From assembly GCF_963665245.1 (NCBI RefSeq), contig NZ_OY762267.1, positions 1,798,001-1,862,000 on the forward strand: a DNA stretch of 64,000 nt, read 5' to 3'. The notes under the pieces were generated by a model, which saw only the letters and a program-made list of their open reading frames with translations, was not told the DNA's origin and did no database searches. Below are positions 47,664 to 56,874 of this stretch, one piece after another; the first letter of the stretch is position 1; the number at the start of each line of letters is the position of its first letter. Made by a program: the position numbers and the translations under genes. The DNA is from an uncultured Paludibaculum sp. (GTDB taxonomy: Bacteria; Acidobacteriota; Terriglobia; Bryobacterales; Bryobacteraceae).

Positions 47664-48356
47664 ATGCCAAAGACTCTCCTGGCCATGGGGGCCCACTACG
47701 ACGATTGCGTCTTCGGAGTGCCCGGCATCATGCTCCAGGCCGTCCAGCAAGGCTGGCGTGTGGTGAATGCCGCTCTCATCGGCGACTACACGAACTGGGC
47801 TCCGGTGAAGGGCCGCGAAAAGGCACTCGTCGACGGCTCCAAACAACTCGCGCACCACTACGGTGTCGACATGCGCTTCCTGGACTTCTCTTCGCACATG
47901 TTCGATGTCACCACGCCCGCGAAGCAGAAAGTGGCGGAACTCGTCGCCGAGGTGAAGCCCGACATGGCGATCATCCTCTGGCACAGCGACACACACGACG
48001 ACCACCGCGTCGCCTCGCCACTCTGCGAAATTGCGGTGAAAAACGCGAACCAGATCCTAGGCCGCATCGACGCCGTGGCGCCGCGACAGATCTATTACTA
48101 CGACAACGGCCCGCGCCACACCCGCGGCTTCGAGCCCGACACCTTCGTCGATGTCACAGCCGAGTGGCCCAGTGCCAGCGAGTGGCTGGCCAAGCTGATG
48201 GCACTCATGAGCAACCGTCCCTATGACCCGGCCCAGCACGACTCCGCCGTCGACCTGAAGACGGCCATTGCCGCCTATCGCGGAGCCACCTGCGGCGTCC
48301 GCTACGCCGAGGCGCTTAAGGCCTACGACCAGCGGCCGGTGAAGCTCTTCAGCTAA
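47664..48356 (+). CDS. PIG-L family N-acetylglucosamine/thiol-conjugate deacetylase
   Basis: 230 residues. AHYDD near residue 10 is a variant of the AHPDD zinc motif, and [14 protein letters not shown] near 110 holds the second H-x-x-H-type block. [20 protein letters not shown] and FVDVTAEWP are typical of the family. Members deacetylate GlcNAc-containing lipids, mycothiol or bacillithiol conjugates, or lincosamide-type precursors. Here the substrate is open; closeness to the sulfur cluster makes a thiol conjugate plausible but is only suggestive. The following permease gene converges on it. Confidence 0.88.
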   Translation: MPKTLLAMGAHYDDCVFGVPGIMLQAVQQGWRVVNAALIGDYTNWAPVKGREKALVDGSKQLAHHYGVDMRFLDFSSHMFDVTTPAKQKVAELVAEVKPDMAIILWHSDTHDDHRVASPLCEIAVKNANQILGRIDAVAPRQIYYYDNGPRHTRGFEPDTFVDVTAEWPSASEWLAKLMALMSNRPYDPAQHDSAVDLKTAIAAYRGATCGVRYAEALKAYDQRPVKLFS

Positions 48357-48360
48357 CGTG

Positions 48361-50991
48361 CTACTCGTGCCGCAGCGCGGTGAGCGGATCCACGCGGCCC
48401 GCCCTCCGTGCCGGAAAATACCCTGCGGCCACGGCCACCAGCCCCAGCAGCGCCGCCGCAATCAGCTGTGACAATCCGTCCGCCGGAGTGACGCCGAACA
48501 ACATCGATTCCGCCGCGTGCGACACCAGCACGGAAACCGGGATCCCCACTGCCAGGCCGAGGGCAATCACCACCATGGTCCTGCGAAGAATCGACCAGGC
48601 GACCTGACCGGGCACCGCGCCCAACGCCATCCGAATGCCAATCTCAGGCGTCTTGCGAGCCACCGAATATGAGAGTACGCCGTACAATCCCACGGCCGAA
48701 AGCACCAGCGCCAACAGGCCGAACGCCGTTGCCAGAGCGGAGATCAGCCGCTCCTGAATCAACCCTTCGTCCATCTGCCGGGCCAGCGTCCCGCTGCGGA
48801 GAATGTGAACATCCGGGCCCAAACCGCGCAACCGGGCCAGCACGGCCGGCAGTACGGCCTCAGGATCGCCGGCCGTTCGTACGCTCAAAGTCTGCCGCGC
48901 GCCCATGTCCATCGGCTGCCGGATCGAGATATACAGGAACCGCCGTGGCGCCAGCCGCAGATCTTCCTGCTTCACATCGGCCACCACGCCAACGATCCGC
49001 AGAGTGCGCTTGTTCATCACGACATCGGTTCCGATCGGATCCTTGTCGCCAAAGAAATGCTTGCGCGCGCTCTCATTGATCAGCCCGACATAAGGAGTCC
49101 CGGCCCGATCGCGATCCGTGAAGTCCCGCCCGCGCAGCAGCGTGATGCCCAGTGTCTGAAAGTAGCTCTCACTGGTGGTGATCAGCCCGATGCTGTGCGC
49201 CTCGCGCGACTCCGACTGGAAGCCCGGAGCATCGAATCCGACGCCCCGACCGTTCCCGTCGAGTGGAGTCATGGACGACAGAGCCGCCGCCTCCACGCCT
49301 GGTAACGACCGCACCTCCGGCAGCAGCCGGTCCCACAACGCTGTCCGGTTCTCCGCTTCCGGATAGGAATCGTGTGGCAGATGCACCCCTACCAGCGCCA
49401 CCCGGCTTACGTTGAACCCCATATCCTGCTGATGGAGATTCTGCAGGGTACGTAGAAAAAGGGTCGCGCCCACCAGTAGGATCAGTGACAGCGCTACCTG
49501 GAAGGCCACCAGAAACTGCCCCAATCGCCCGCCGCCGCGCGACATGGTCGAACGCCCGCCGTCCTTCATCGCACTGTTCGGATCGGATCGCAGCGCGTGC
49601 AGCATCGGAGCCGCGCCAAACAGCAGCGAGGCCAGCAGCGACGCACCCACCGTGAAGCCCAGCACGCGCCAATCCCAATGAACTTCCAGTTGAATCGGCC
49701 GCGCGCCGCCTGCGAAGAACGATGTCAGGCCGCGCACCGCCCACGACGCCACCAACAGGCCGGCCGCCGCACCCACGGCGAACAGTAGCCCCGTCTCCGT
49801 CAACAGCTGCCGGAACAGGCGGCCGCGACCCGCGCCTATGGCCACCCGTAGAGCGAACTCGCGGGCCCGCTGAGCCGATCGGGCCAGCAGCAGATTCGTA
49901 ATGTTGGCGCACGCAATCAGCAGCACCAGGCCCACCACCGTCATCAGCGCCCACAGCGGCTTCGAGAACCGCCGCCGCAATTCGTCCAGACCTTGCGAGG
50001 CAGGCGCCAGTTCCATGTGGTGAAAGTTGTTACGCCTTACTTCATCCGGAACCGGAAACTCATCCATGAACGTTTGGAAGATACGGTCTGTCTCTTGCCG
50101 CGCGACTTCCGGATTCACCCCCGGCTTCAGCCGCGCCACCGCGCTGAACCACCAGGAGCTAGCGTCCTTCAGCATGTCATCGTTCACTGCAATGGGAATC
50201 GTGAGGTCGTCGGTACGGCCCGGCAACAGGCCACGGAACTCCGGAGCGGTCACGCCGACAATCGTGAACAACCGCCCGCCCATCACGCCGTCCCACTTGA
50301 ACGTGTGCCCAATCGCGCTGGGGCTGCCGCCGAAGCGGCGCTGCCAGAAGTCATAACTGATCACCGCCACCGGCGGATCCAACTTTCCGTCCTCGGGGGT
50401 CAGCAGCCGGCCCGCGGCGGGTTTTACCCCCAGCACTCGGAAGTAGTCACCGGATACCCGCGCCGCATCCACCTGCTCGATGGGGCCTTCGAAACGGATT
50501 CCCACATCGGTGTTCGTGAACGCCGCCATACCTGCATACGAGTTCGTCTGCGTCCGGAAGCGCTCGAAACATGGATATGGCGGAGCGGGTCCCCGGCCCT
50601 TTGGTCCTGCAGCCGCCAGGAACACCAGTTGTTCCGGAGCCTGCACCGGCAGCGACCGCAGCAGCACCGCGTCGATCAGGCTGAAGATCGCCGTGTTCGC
50701 ACCCATGCCCAAGGCCAGTGTCGCCACCACCGCAGCCGTAAACCCCGGAGCCTTCCGCATCATCCGCAGCCCATGCCGCAAATCCTGCGAAAGCTCGTCC
50801 AGCCAGCGCAGCCGGTTCTTCTCATAGAACCGCTCCTCGGCGCCCAGCACATTGCCGAACGCCTTTTTCGCCGCCAGCCGTGCCTCCCTTTCGGACAGCC
50901 CCTCCTGCGTCAAGGCCTCCGCCTCGAGCTCCAGGTGCGCCTGAATCTCTTCCTGAAAGTCCCTCACGCTCCGCTTGCGCCGCCAGAACAT
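48361..50991 (-). CDS. ADOP-type duplicated ABC transporter permease
   Basis: 876 residues. Order: SVRDFQEEIQAHLELEAEAL, then VVATLALGMGANTAIFSLID, a MacB-like core, LVLLIACANITNLLLARSAQ plus FALRVAIGAGRGR, a second core, and LVLSAVGLYGVLSYSVARKT plus IGIRMALGAVPG, ending RAGRVDPLTALRHE. It follows the padR gene by six bases on the same strand, so the pair is one operon. It is about equally similar in layout to the two other permeases in the window; sequence identity is modest by eye. Confidence 0.93.
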   Translation of the reverse strand: MFWRRKRSVRDFQEEIQAHLELEAEALTQEGLSEREARLAAKKAFGNVLGAEERFYEKNRLRWLDELSQDLRHGLRMMRKAPGFTAAVVATLALGMGANTAIFSLIDAVLLRSLPVQAPEQLVFLAAAGPKGRGPAPPYPCFERFRTQTNSYAGMAAFTNTDVGIRFEGPIEQVDAARVSGDYFRVLGVKPAAGRLLTPEDGKLDPPVAVISYDFWQRRFGGSPSAIGHTFKWDGVMGGRLFTIVGVTAPEFRGLLPGRTDDLTIPIAVNDDMLKDASSWWFSAVARLKPGVNPEVARQETDRIFQTFMDEFPVPDEVRRNNFHHMELAPASQGLDELRRRFSKPLWALMTVVGLVLLIACANITNLLLARSAQRAREFALRVAIGAGRGRLFRQLLTETGLLFAVGAAAGLLVASWAVRGLTSFFAGGARPIQLEVHWDWRVLGFTVGASLLASLLFGAAPMLHALRSDPNSAMKDGGRSTMSRGGGRLGQFLVAFQVALSLILLVGATLFLRTLQNLHQQDMGFNVSRVALVGVHLPHDSYPEAENRTALWDRLLPEVRSLPGVEAAALSSMTPLDGNGRGVGFDAPGFQSESREAHSIGLITTSESYFQTLGITLLRGRDFTDRDRAGTPYVGLINESARKHFFGDKDPIGTDVVMNKRTLRIVGVVADVKQEDLRLAPRRFLYISIRQPMDMGARQTLSVRTAGDPEAVLPAVLARLRGLGPDVHILRSGTLARQMDEGLIQERLISALATAFGLLALVLSAVGLYGVLSYSVARKTPEIGIRMALGAVPGQVAWSILRRTMVVIALGLAVGIPVSVLVSHAAESMLFGVTPADGLSQLIAAALLGLVAVAAGYFPARRAGRVDPLTALRHE

Positions 50992-50997
50992 GGCCGT

Positions 50998-51357
50998 CTA
51001 TGCCTCCTGCTCTTCCGGACCCAGAATCAGCCCGATGGCCCGTGCCAGCCGCCGCCACTGGCCCGCCTTCACGGACAACTGCGCCCTGCCCTCGTCGGTA
51101 AGCGAGTAGAACCGCGCCTTGCGGTTGTTATCCGAGACGCCCCACTCCGCGCTGATCCAGCCCTTGTCCTCCAGCCTCTGCAGCGCCAGGTACAACGAGC
51201 CATGGTCCACCAGGAACGTGTCTTCCGAGGTCTGCTGGATGTGCCGTGCAATGCCCTGCCCGTGTCGCGGGCCAAACACGAGCATCCTCAGAATCAGCAG
51301 ATCGAGCGTGCCCTGCAGCAGGGCAATACGATCGTCTTCCGGCTTTTGGGTAGGCAT
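50998..51357 (-). CDS. PadR-family transcriptional regulator
   Basis: 119 residues. The winged-helix core reads ALLQGTLDLLILRMLVFGPR, HGQGIARHIQQTSE, LVDHGSLYLALQRLEDKGWI and AEWGVSDNNRKARFYSLTDE, then a dimerisation helix. The start ATG at 51357 has no Shine-Dalgarno and lies only about ten bases after a TAATAC box, so the transcript is probably leaderless. A perfect 8-bp inverted repeat overlaps the start and the promoter spacer, fitting autorepression. Confidence 0.93.
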   Translation of the reverse strand: MPTQKPEDDRIALLQGTLDLLILRMLVFGPRHGQGIARHIQQTSEDTFLVDHGSLYLALQRLEDKGWISAEWGVSDNNRKARFYSLTDEGRAQLSVKAGQWRRLARAIGLILGPEEQEA

Positions 51358-51394
51358 CCGACATCAGTATTAGGGGTCTTGGGTCGGATGTCAA
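51355..51394 (-). promoter_or_regulatory. padR promoter with 8-bp inverted repeat, leaderless start
   Basis: On the minus strand TTGACA (51394-51389), a 16-base spacer and TAATAC (51372-51367) end about ten bases before the ATG. The arms CATCCGAC (51355-51362) and GTCGGATG (51383-51390) are perfect inverted copies that enclose the -10 box. One arm includes the start codon. Confidence 0.6.
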
Positions 51395-51459
51395 CCCAAG
51401 GAAGTGTAAACCTTTCGCCTCTTCATTTTTCCGGCGCCTTCTCCGTACAATGGAGAGCG

Positions 51460-51753
51460 ATGAGCGATTTCGACTTTCTCGTTCTGTCTCTCCGTGCCGA
51501 CGCCGAAATGCAGCTCGGCCTCTACCCGCGCGGCGATCAGCCGGCCGAAGTCCAGCTCCCCATGGCGCGCAAGATGATCGATCTGCTCGCCATGCTTCAG
51601 GAGAAGACCAAAGGCAACCTGTCGCTGGAAGAGCAGCGCAATCTCGACAACACGGTGACGGAGCTCCGGTTCCGCTATCTGCAGGCATTTGAAGCGGAAG
51701 GAAAAAAGGCCGCCGAAGCCGCCAAGCCCGCGGAAGCCCCCACCAATGGGTGA
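51460..51753 (+). CDS. DUF1844 family protein
   Basis: 97 residues; ATG with GGAG five bases upstream. The family pattern is clear: FLVLSLRADAEMQLGLYP, then MARKMIDLLAMLQEKTKGNL and LDNTVTELRFRYLQAF, with a low-complexity Ala/Lys tail. DUF1844 proteins are short helical proteins conserved in acidobacteria and deltaproteobacteria with no assigned function. The stop overlaps the next gene's start by eight bases, and ribF follows, so it is part of a housekeeping operon. Confidence 0.92.
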   Translation: MSDFDFLVLSLRADAEMQLGLYPRGDQPAEVQLPMARKMIDLLAMLQEKTKGNLSLEEQRNLDNTVTELRFRYLQAFEAEGKKAAEAAKPAEAPTNG

Positions 51754-52534
51754 GGCATCCCGCCGGTTGACCCTCACCGTCCTCGGCTCCGGCACCAGTG
51801 TCGGGGTGCCCACCATCGGTTGCCACTGCAAGGTCTGCACGTCTACCGATCCGCGGGATACCCGCTTACGGCCCTCCGTCTGCATCCGGTGGGACAACCA
51901 CGTAGTGATGATCGATACCGGCCCCGACTTCCGCCTGCAGGCGCTCACCCAGAGACTCGACCGTCTGGACGCCGTCCTCTACACACACCCGCACGCCGAC
52001 CACATTCTCGGCCTGGACGACCTGCGCCCCTTCAACTACCGCCAGAAGGAGCCGATCCCGATCTACGCCTCGGCCTTCACGATGGATGTCATCCGCCGCA
52101 TCTTCAGCTACATCTTCCACGACGGCCCCACCGAGTCGTCGCGGCCCAAGATCGAACCCCGAGTATTCGACGGCACCCCCATCATGATCGACGGCATCGA
52201 GTTCAAGCCCATTCCCGTGAAACACGGCAGCGCCGAATGCCACGGCTATCGCTTCGGACGTACCGCTTATCTCACTGATCACAGCGACATTCCAGAGGAG
52301 TCCCTGGCGCTGCTCGAAGGCCTCGACGTTCTGTTCCTCGACGCCTTGCGGTATAAGCCGCATCCCACACACTCCACTGTGGATCAGAGCCTCAAGACCG
52401 TGGCCCGCCTGAAACCGAAGACGACCTACTTCACCCACATTTCGCACGACCTGCTACACGCCCGGGCCCAGGAATTGCTCCCGGAGAACGTCTTCCTGGC
52501 CTATGACGGTCTGGAAATCGCGATAGACGCCTGA
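51746..52534 (+). CDS. MBL-fold metal-dependent hydrolase (PhnP-like)
   Basis: 262 residues, starting inside the end of the DUF1844 gene. LTLTVLGSGTSVGVPTIGCH is followed by CKVCTSTDPRDTRLRPSVCI, a Cys-bearing loop found in PhnP-like phosphodiesterases. The metal ligands are THPHADHILGLDDLRPF, KHGSAECHGYRFG and LTDHSDIPEE, and the last His is in YFTHISHDLLHARAQELLP. This subgroup acts on cyclic phosphate esters, and bacterial relatives are often simply annotated as MBL-fold hydrolases. No phn genes are nearby, so a general phosphodiesterase role is more likely than phosphonate use. Confidence 0.9.
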   Translation: MGEASRRLTLTVLGSGTSVGVPTIGCHCKVCTSTDPRDTRLRPSVCIRWDNHVVMIDTGPDFRLQALTQRLDRLDAVLYTHPHADHILGLDDLRPFNYRQKEPIPIYASAFTMDVIRRIFSYIFHDGPTESSRPKIEPRVFDGTPIMIDGIEFKPIPVKHGSAECHGYRFGRTAYLTDHSDIPEESLALLEGLDVLFLDALRYKPHPTHSTVDQSLKTVARLKPKTTYFTHISHDLLHARAQELLPENVFLAYDGLEIAIDA

Positions 52535-52542
52535 CCCACCCC

Positions 52543-53514
52543 ATGACAACGCCCTTCCGCATCTTTCGCGGCCTCGACGAAGCGCGCCACGGTTTTGCGC
52601 CTTCGGCCGTCACCATCGGAAACTTCGACGGAGTCCATGCGGGCCATCGGGCGTTGATGCGCCGAACGCTTACGACGGCCGCCGAACTCGGCGTGAAGCC
52701 CTCGGCCATCACCTTCCACCCGCATCCCACCACGATCGTCGCCCCCGAACGCGCGCCGCGCCTGCTCACCACGCCCGACGAGCGTTGCGCCCTCATGGCG
52801 GCCGACGGCATCCAGCAGGTGCTCATCCTGCCCTTCGATAAGCACCTGGCTAACCTGACTCCTGGTGAATTCCTGCAGAACGTCCTGATCGAGACGCTGG
52901 GCGCGCGCGCTGTCATCGTCGGCAACAACTTCCACTTCGGGCACAAACAGGCCGGCACCATCGAAGACCTGCGCCGCTGGCCGGGTCTGCGGACCGAGAT
53001 CGTCCCGTTGCTCAAGCTGCGCGGCATCCCTGTCTCGTCCAGCGACATTCGCCGCCTGCTGGCGTCGGGCGACATCCGCAAGGCGAACCGCCTGCTGGAA
53101 CGGCCCTACTCCATCACGGGCTCCGTCGTACCCGGCGATGGCCGTGGATCGAAACAGACCGTCCCGACTCTGAACCTGCAAACCAGTTCACTGGAAGACT
53201 CGACCTCCGCCCTGCCCGCCGACGGCGTCTACATTACCAGAACCACCGATGCGGACTCCGGCCGCCGCTGGGACTCCGTCACCAACATCGGCTACCGCCC
53301 CACCTTCGACGGCCAACACCTGACGATTGAGACTTTCCTGTTTGGCCCGCTGGTCGATCTGGCGCCTGCGCGCATCAAGCTCGAATTCCTCTTCCGCCTG
53401 CGCTCCGAACGCAAGTTCGAATCCGCCGATGCCTTGCGCACGCAGATCATCAAGGATGTCACCCGGGCACAGAGCTACTTCCGCCGCGTGCGCCAATTCG
53501 TACGCGCGCGTTAA
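52543..53514 (+). CDS. ribF: Bifunctional riboflavin kinase / FAD synthetase RibF
   Basis: 323 residues. The N-terminal FAD synthetase domain has VTIGNFDGVHAGHRALMRR (nucleotidyltransferase H-x-G-H), ITFHPHPTTIVAP, VGNNFHFGHKQAGT and VSSSDIRRLLASGDIRKANR. The C-terminal riboflavin kinase domain has SITGSVVPGDGRGSKQTVPT, TNIGYRPTFDGQHLTIETFL and IKLEFLFRLRSERKFESADA. It converts riboflavin to FMN and FAD. It lies eight bases after the MBL hydrolase gene and is translated from the same transcript. Confidence 0.97.
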   Translation: MTTPFRIFRGLDEARHGFAPSAVTIGNFDGVHAGHRALMRRTLTTAAELGVKPSAITFHPHPTTIVAPERAPRLLTTPDERCALMAADGIQQVLILPFDKHLANLTPGEFLQNVLIETLGARAVIVGNNFHFGHKQAGTIEDLRRWPGLRTEIVPLLKLRGIPVSSSDIRRLLASGDIRKANRLLERPYSITGSVVPGDGRGSKQTVPTLNLQTSSLEDSTSALPADGVYITRTTDADSGRRWDSVTNIGYRPTFDGQHLTIETFLFGPLVDLAPARIKLEFLFRLRSERKFESADALRTQIIKDVTRAQSYFRRVRQFVRAR

Positions 53515-53529
53515 GATGGCGGAACGCTC

Positions 53530-55449
53530 ATGTTCCGCCTACTGCTGATCCTCGCCGCCGTGCTCCAAGCCGAACCCGTCCGCCCTGTCCCGCCGCCGGG
53601 GGTCGAGGTTCCGGCCGCCGACCGCAAGGACCTCGAGGCCGGGCTCCAGCGCCTCCACGCCTCCATCGAAAAACTGAAGGGCAACCCGCTGCTGCCCGAT
53701 GTGCGGATCTACCACGAGGCGGCCCGCTACGCCTTGCAGTACAACGAGTTCTTCAAGTCCGAGGAGATCTTCAAGGCCAAGGAACTGCTGCACGAAGGCC
53801 AGGTTCGGGCTGAGCAACTCCTGAAAGGCGAAGCTCCGTGGACCACCGCGACGGGCCTGGTTGTGCGCGGTTACGTCTCGAAGATCGATAGAAGTGTTCA
53901 GCCGTATGGCCTGTATATCCCGCCAAACGGACCCCGCCGTTGGCGCCTCGATGCCTGGTTCCATGGCCGGAGTGAAGTTCTGAGTGAAGTGAATTTCCTG
54001 TGGGAGCGCGAGCACAGCGTCGGTGAGTTCACGCCGCCAGATTCGATCGTGCTGTTTCTCTATGGAAGATACTGCAATGCCAACAAGTTAGCCGGCGAAG
54101 TGGATCTCTTCGAAGCTCTGGCCGATGTCAAACGCCACTACCCCATCGACGACAACCGGATCATCGTTCGAGGCTTCAGCATGGGCGGAGCCGCGGCGTG
54201 GCACATCGCCGCCCACCACGCCGGATTGTGGGCCGCCGCCGCACCGGGTGCCGGGTTCAGCGAGACCTCGGAATTCCTCAAGATGACGCCGGAGCAAATC
54301 ACCGCCACTCCGGAGTGGGAGAAAGCGCTCTGGCACATGTACAACGCGACCGATTACGCCTCCAATTTCTATAACTTACCGGTGGTCGCCTATAACGGGG
54401 ACATCGATCCGCAGAAACAGGCGGCGGACGTCATGGAACGCGAACTCAAGCTGGAAGGCATGCAGTTGAGCCGGGTCTACGGTCCCAACACCGGCCACCG
54501 CTATCATCCTGATTCGAAACCGCAGATCAACGCGATCGTGGACGCCAACTCGACCCGGGATCCTTACCCGTCAAGAATCCGCTTCACCACCTGGACTCTT
54601 TCGTACAACCGGATGAAATGGGTGGTGGTGGAGGGACTCGAACGACACTGGCAGCGAGCGAGGGTTGACGCTCAACTCACGGAATCGGGTGTCGAGGCCA
54701 AAACGACAGGTGTTGTTTTGCTCAGTTTCGAATTCGCACCGGGCGGCGCGAAGCCCGATTTTCGGACCGTTACCGTGGACGGCCAAAAACTGACGGTAAA
54801 TTCGCCGCAAACCGACCGCAGTTGGACGGTGAAACTGCGCAAAAACGCCGGGCGGTGGGCCATGGCCGGTGGCGAGGAGCCTGGACTCCACAAAGTCCAT
54901 GGACTTCAGGGCCCCATCGACGACGCGTTCCTTGACTCCTTCGTCTTCGTCAAGCCCACCGGCACTCCCTTCTCCGAGAAGACTGGCCAGTGGACGGACG
55001 GCGAATCCGCGCGGGCCATCCGCGAGTGGCGCCGCCAGTTCCGAGGCGACGCCCAAGTCCTGGATGACTCCGCAGTGACCGACGACGTGATCGCTTCCAG
55101 CAACCTGGTGTTGTGGGGCGACCCGCACAGCAACAGGATCCTCGCCCGCATCCTCGACAAGCTACCCGTCCTGTGGACCGCTGAGGCCGTAGTCTTCCAG
55201 GGCCAGCGCTACCCGGCCGCCACCCACGTGCCCGTCCTGATCTTCCCGAATCCCTTGAATCCAAAGAAGTACGTGGTGCTGAACAGCGGCGTGACGTTCC
55301 GCGAGTTCGACAACCTGAACAACGCCCGCCAGGTGCCCAAGCTGCCCGACTGGGCGATCCTCGACACCACCCAGCCGCCGGATGAACACACTCCGGGCAA
55401 GGTGGTGACGGCCGGCTTCTTCAATGAAAACTGGGGACTTACGCCTTAA
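53530..55449 (+). CDS. Exported alpha/beta-hydrolase esterase, multidomain
   Basis: 639 residues with signal peptide MFRLLLILAAVLQAEPV. A helical N-part of about 110 residues is followed by a beta-strand segment, then an esterase domain with nucleophile elbow GFSMGGAAAW (Ser217), Asp in VVAYNGDIDPQKQAAD, and His in GPNTGHRYHPD. The fold is like that of the prolyl oligopeptidase / polyhydroxybutyrate-depolymerase-like exported esterases. About 250 C-terminal residues form beta-rich accessory domains. Likely a secreted esterase or peptidase. Starts 15 bases after ribF; its end overlaps the convergent oxidoreductase gene by 11 bases. Confidence 0.82.
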   Translation: MFRLLLILAAVLQAEPVRPVPPPGVEVPAADRKDLEAGLQRLHASIEKLKGNPLLPDVRIYHEAARYALQYNEFFKSEEIFKAKELLHEGQVRAEQLLKGEAPWTTATGLVVRGYVSKIDRSVQPYGLYIPPNGPRRWRLDAWFHGRSEVLSEVNFLWEREHSVGEFTPPDSIVLFLYGRYCNANKLAGEVDLFEALADVKRHYPIDDNRIIVRGFSMGGAAAWHIAAHHAGLWAAAAPGAGFSETSEFLKMTPEQITATPEWEKALWHMYNATDYASNFYNLPVVAYNGDIDPQKQAADVMERELKLEGMQLSRVYGPNTGHRYHPDSKPQINAIVDANSTRDPYPSRIRFTTWTLSYNRMKWVVVEGLERHWQRARVDAQLTESGVEAKTTGVVLLSFEFAPGGAKPDFRTVTVDGQKLTVNSPQTDRSWTVKLRKNAGRWAMAGGEEPGLHKVHGLQGPIDDAFLDSFVFVKPTGTPFSEKTGQWTDGESARAIREWRRQFRGDAQVLDDSAVTDDVIASSNLVLWGDPHSNRILARILDKLPVLWTAEAVVFQGQRYPAATHVPVLIFPNPLNPKKYVVLNSGVTFREFDNLNNARQVPKLPDWAILDTTQPPDEHTPGKVVTAGFFNENWGLTP

Positions 55450-56758
55450 CGTCGTCCTTGGCGAAGTCCCACTGCACCATGCGGCCTTCGCGGGCGCTCT
55501 GGTTGACCATGTGGGCGCAGGCCGCCGCGTGATGACCCGCCACCGCGTCTTCCCAGTAGCCTTTGCGGGTCTTGATCGAGTTCAGGAAGTGCCAGAAGTG
55601 GATGATTGTGGCGTCCTGGCCCTGCTCGCGCCATTCCGTGCCGCCTTCCACCAGATGGGCTTTGGCGAGCGACGGCATCTCTTCCTTCTGGACCTTCGGG
55701 TCTTTGTAATAAGCCTCTTCCAGCTTCTTCGGCCACGACTCGACGATCCAGCGGTTGTCCTCGCCGATGTGCTCCGGCCAGTACTTCAGCTCACCCCAGC
55801 CGACAGACAGAGTCCCCTCGGTGCCCAGGAACATGAAGCTCGCCTCCGAGCTCGATTGGTTGTTGAACGTCGAACTGAGGTTGACCGTGAACCCTTCCGG
55901 ATACTCGAGTACGGCATTGAGCGTATCGGGCACGTCGCGCGATTCCTTCCAACGGTATAAGCCGCCCATGCCCATCACTTTGGCCGGCACCTTGGCATCC
56001 ATCAGGAAGTGGATGGTCGTACAGAGATGCACGAACAGGTCAGTGGCGATGCCGCCGGAGTAGTCGCGATAGCACCGCCAGCGGAAGAACCGCTCCAGAT
56101 CGAAGCCATGCTTGGGAGCCGAACCCAGGAACATGTCCCAGTTCACCGTCTGCGGATTGGCATCGGGCGGGATGGGGTAGATCCAGGCTCCCGAGGCGGA
56201 GTTGCGGTTGTAGGCCGCGCGGATCATCGTGACCTTGCCGAGCTTGCCTTCCTTGATCATCTGCCGGGCGCGAACCTGGGACATCGAACTCATGCCCTGG
56301 GAGCCCACCTGCAGCATCCGGCCGGTTTCCTTGGCCGTGGCGATGATCTCCAGTCCTTCCGCGGACTTATAGGTGAGCGGCTTTTCGCAATAGACGTCCT
56401 TGCCCGCCTTCATGGCCTCGACGACGATCTGCTTGTGCCAGTGGTCCGGGGTGGCGCAGATGATGGCGTCCACCGACTTGTCGGCGATGACTTCGCGGTA
56501 GTCGCGGCGGATTTTGGCGGTGTTGCCGCGAGTCTCCTTGATGCGATCGAGCGCACGATCCGTGCGACCGGTGTAGGCGTCCACCACCTGGGTGATCTCA
56601 AACTGGGGATGAGCCATGGCGCCGGCCATGAGCTCATGCGCGCGGGCGCCGCAGCCGATGCAGGCCAATTGCACGCGGTCGTTCGGGGCGACCTGGGCGC
56701 TCATGGACGTGGCCAGAGCAGCATTCATTTCAAGAAATCCACGGCGACTGAAGTCCAT
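55439..56758 (-). CDS. Tat-exported Gfo/Idh/MocA oxidoreductase
   Basis: 439 residues from an ATG with AAGGAG nine bases upstream. The N-terminus MDFSRRGFLEMNAALATSMS is a twin-arginine-type signal. The Rossmann motif is LACIGCGARAHELM; the family catalytic region EKPLTYKSAEG (Lys in the EKP motif) and GKDVYCEKP are intact. VQEGKLG-like REM and SGGIATDLFVHLCTTIHFL in the C-domain complete the pattern. Members oxidise sugar-like or inositol-like hydroxyls with NAD(P). Exported forms are common in acidobacteria and planctomycetes; substrate unknown. Confidence 0.9.
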   Translation of the reverse strand: MDFSRRGFLEMNAALATSMSAQVAPNDRVQLACIGCGARAHELMAGAMAHPQFEITQVVDAYTGRTDRALDRIKETRGNTAKIRRDYREVIADKSVDAIICATPDHWHKQIVVEAMKAGKDVYCEKPLTYKSAEGLEIIATAKETGRMLQVGSQGMSSMSQVRARQMIKEGKLGKVTMIRAAYNRNSASGAWIYPIPPDANPQTVNWDMFLGSAPKHGFDLERFFRWRCYRDYSGGIATDLFVHLCTTIHFLMDAKVPAKVMGMGGLYRWKESRDVPDTLNAVLEYPEGFTVNLSSTFNNQSSSEASFMFLGTEGTLSVGWGELKYWPEHIGEDNRWIVESWPKKLEEAYYKDPKVQKEEMPSLAKAHLVEGGTEWREQGQDATIIHFWHFLNSIKTRKGYWEDAVAGHHAAACAHMVNQSAREGRMVQWDFAKDDVKA

Positions 56759-56874
56759 GATGCGGGTCTCCTTGCGACCACAATTATTGTATCCCCTGGG
56801 GCTGCCCGGGCCGGATTCTCGCAAGGCGTGCTGAAATAGAAGAAGGGCCAAAGTTCAGGCCCGTCATCAACATC

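Noticed and set aside
49993..51459. Upstream extension of the DUF1844 frame
   Set aside because: It runs antisense through the permease and padR genes; the real start is the ATG at 51460 with GGAG.
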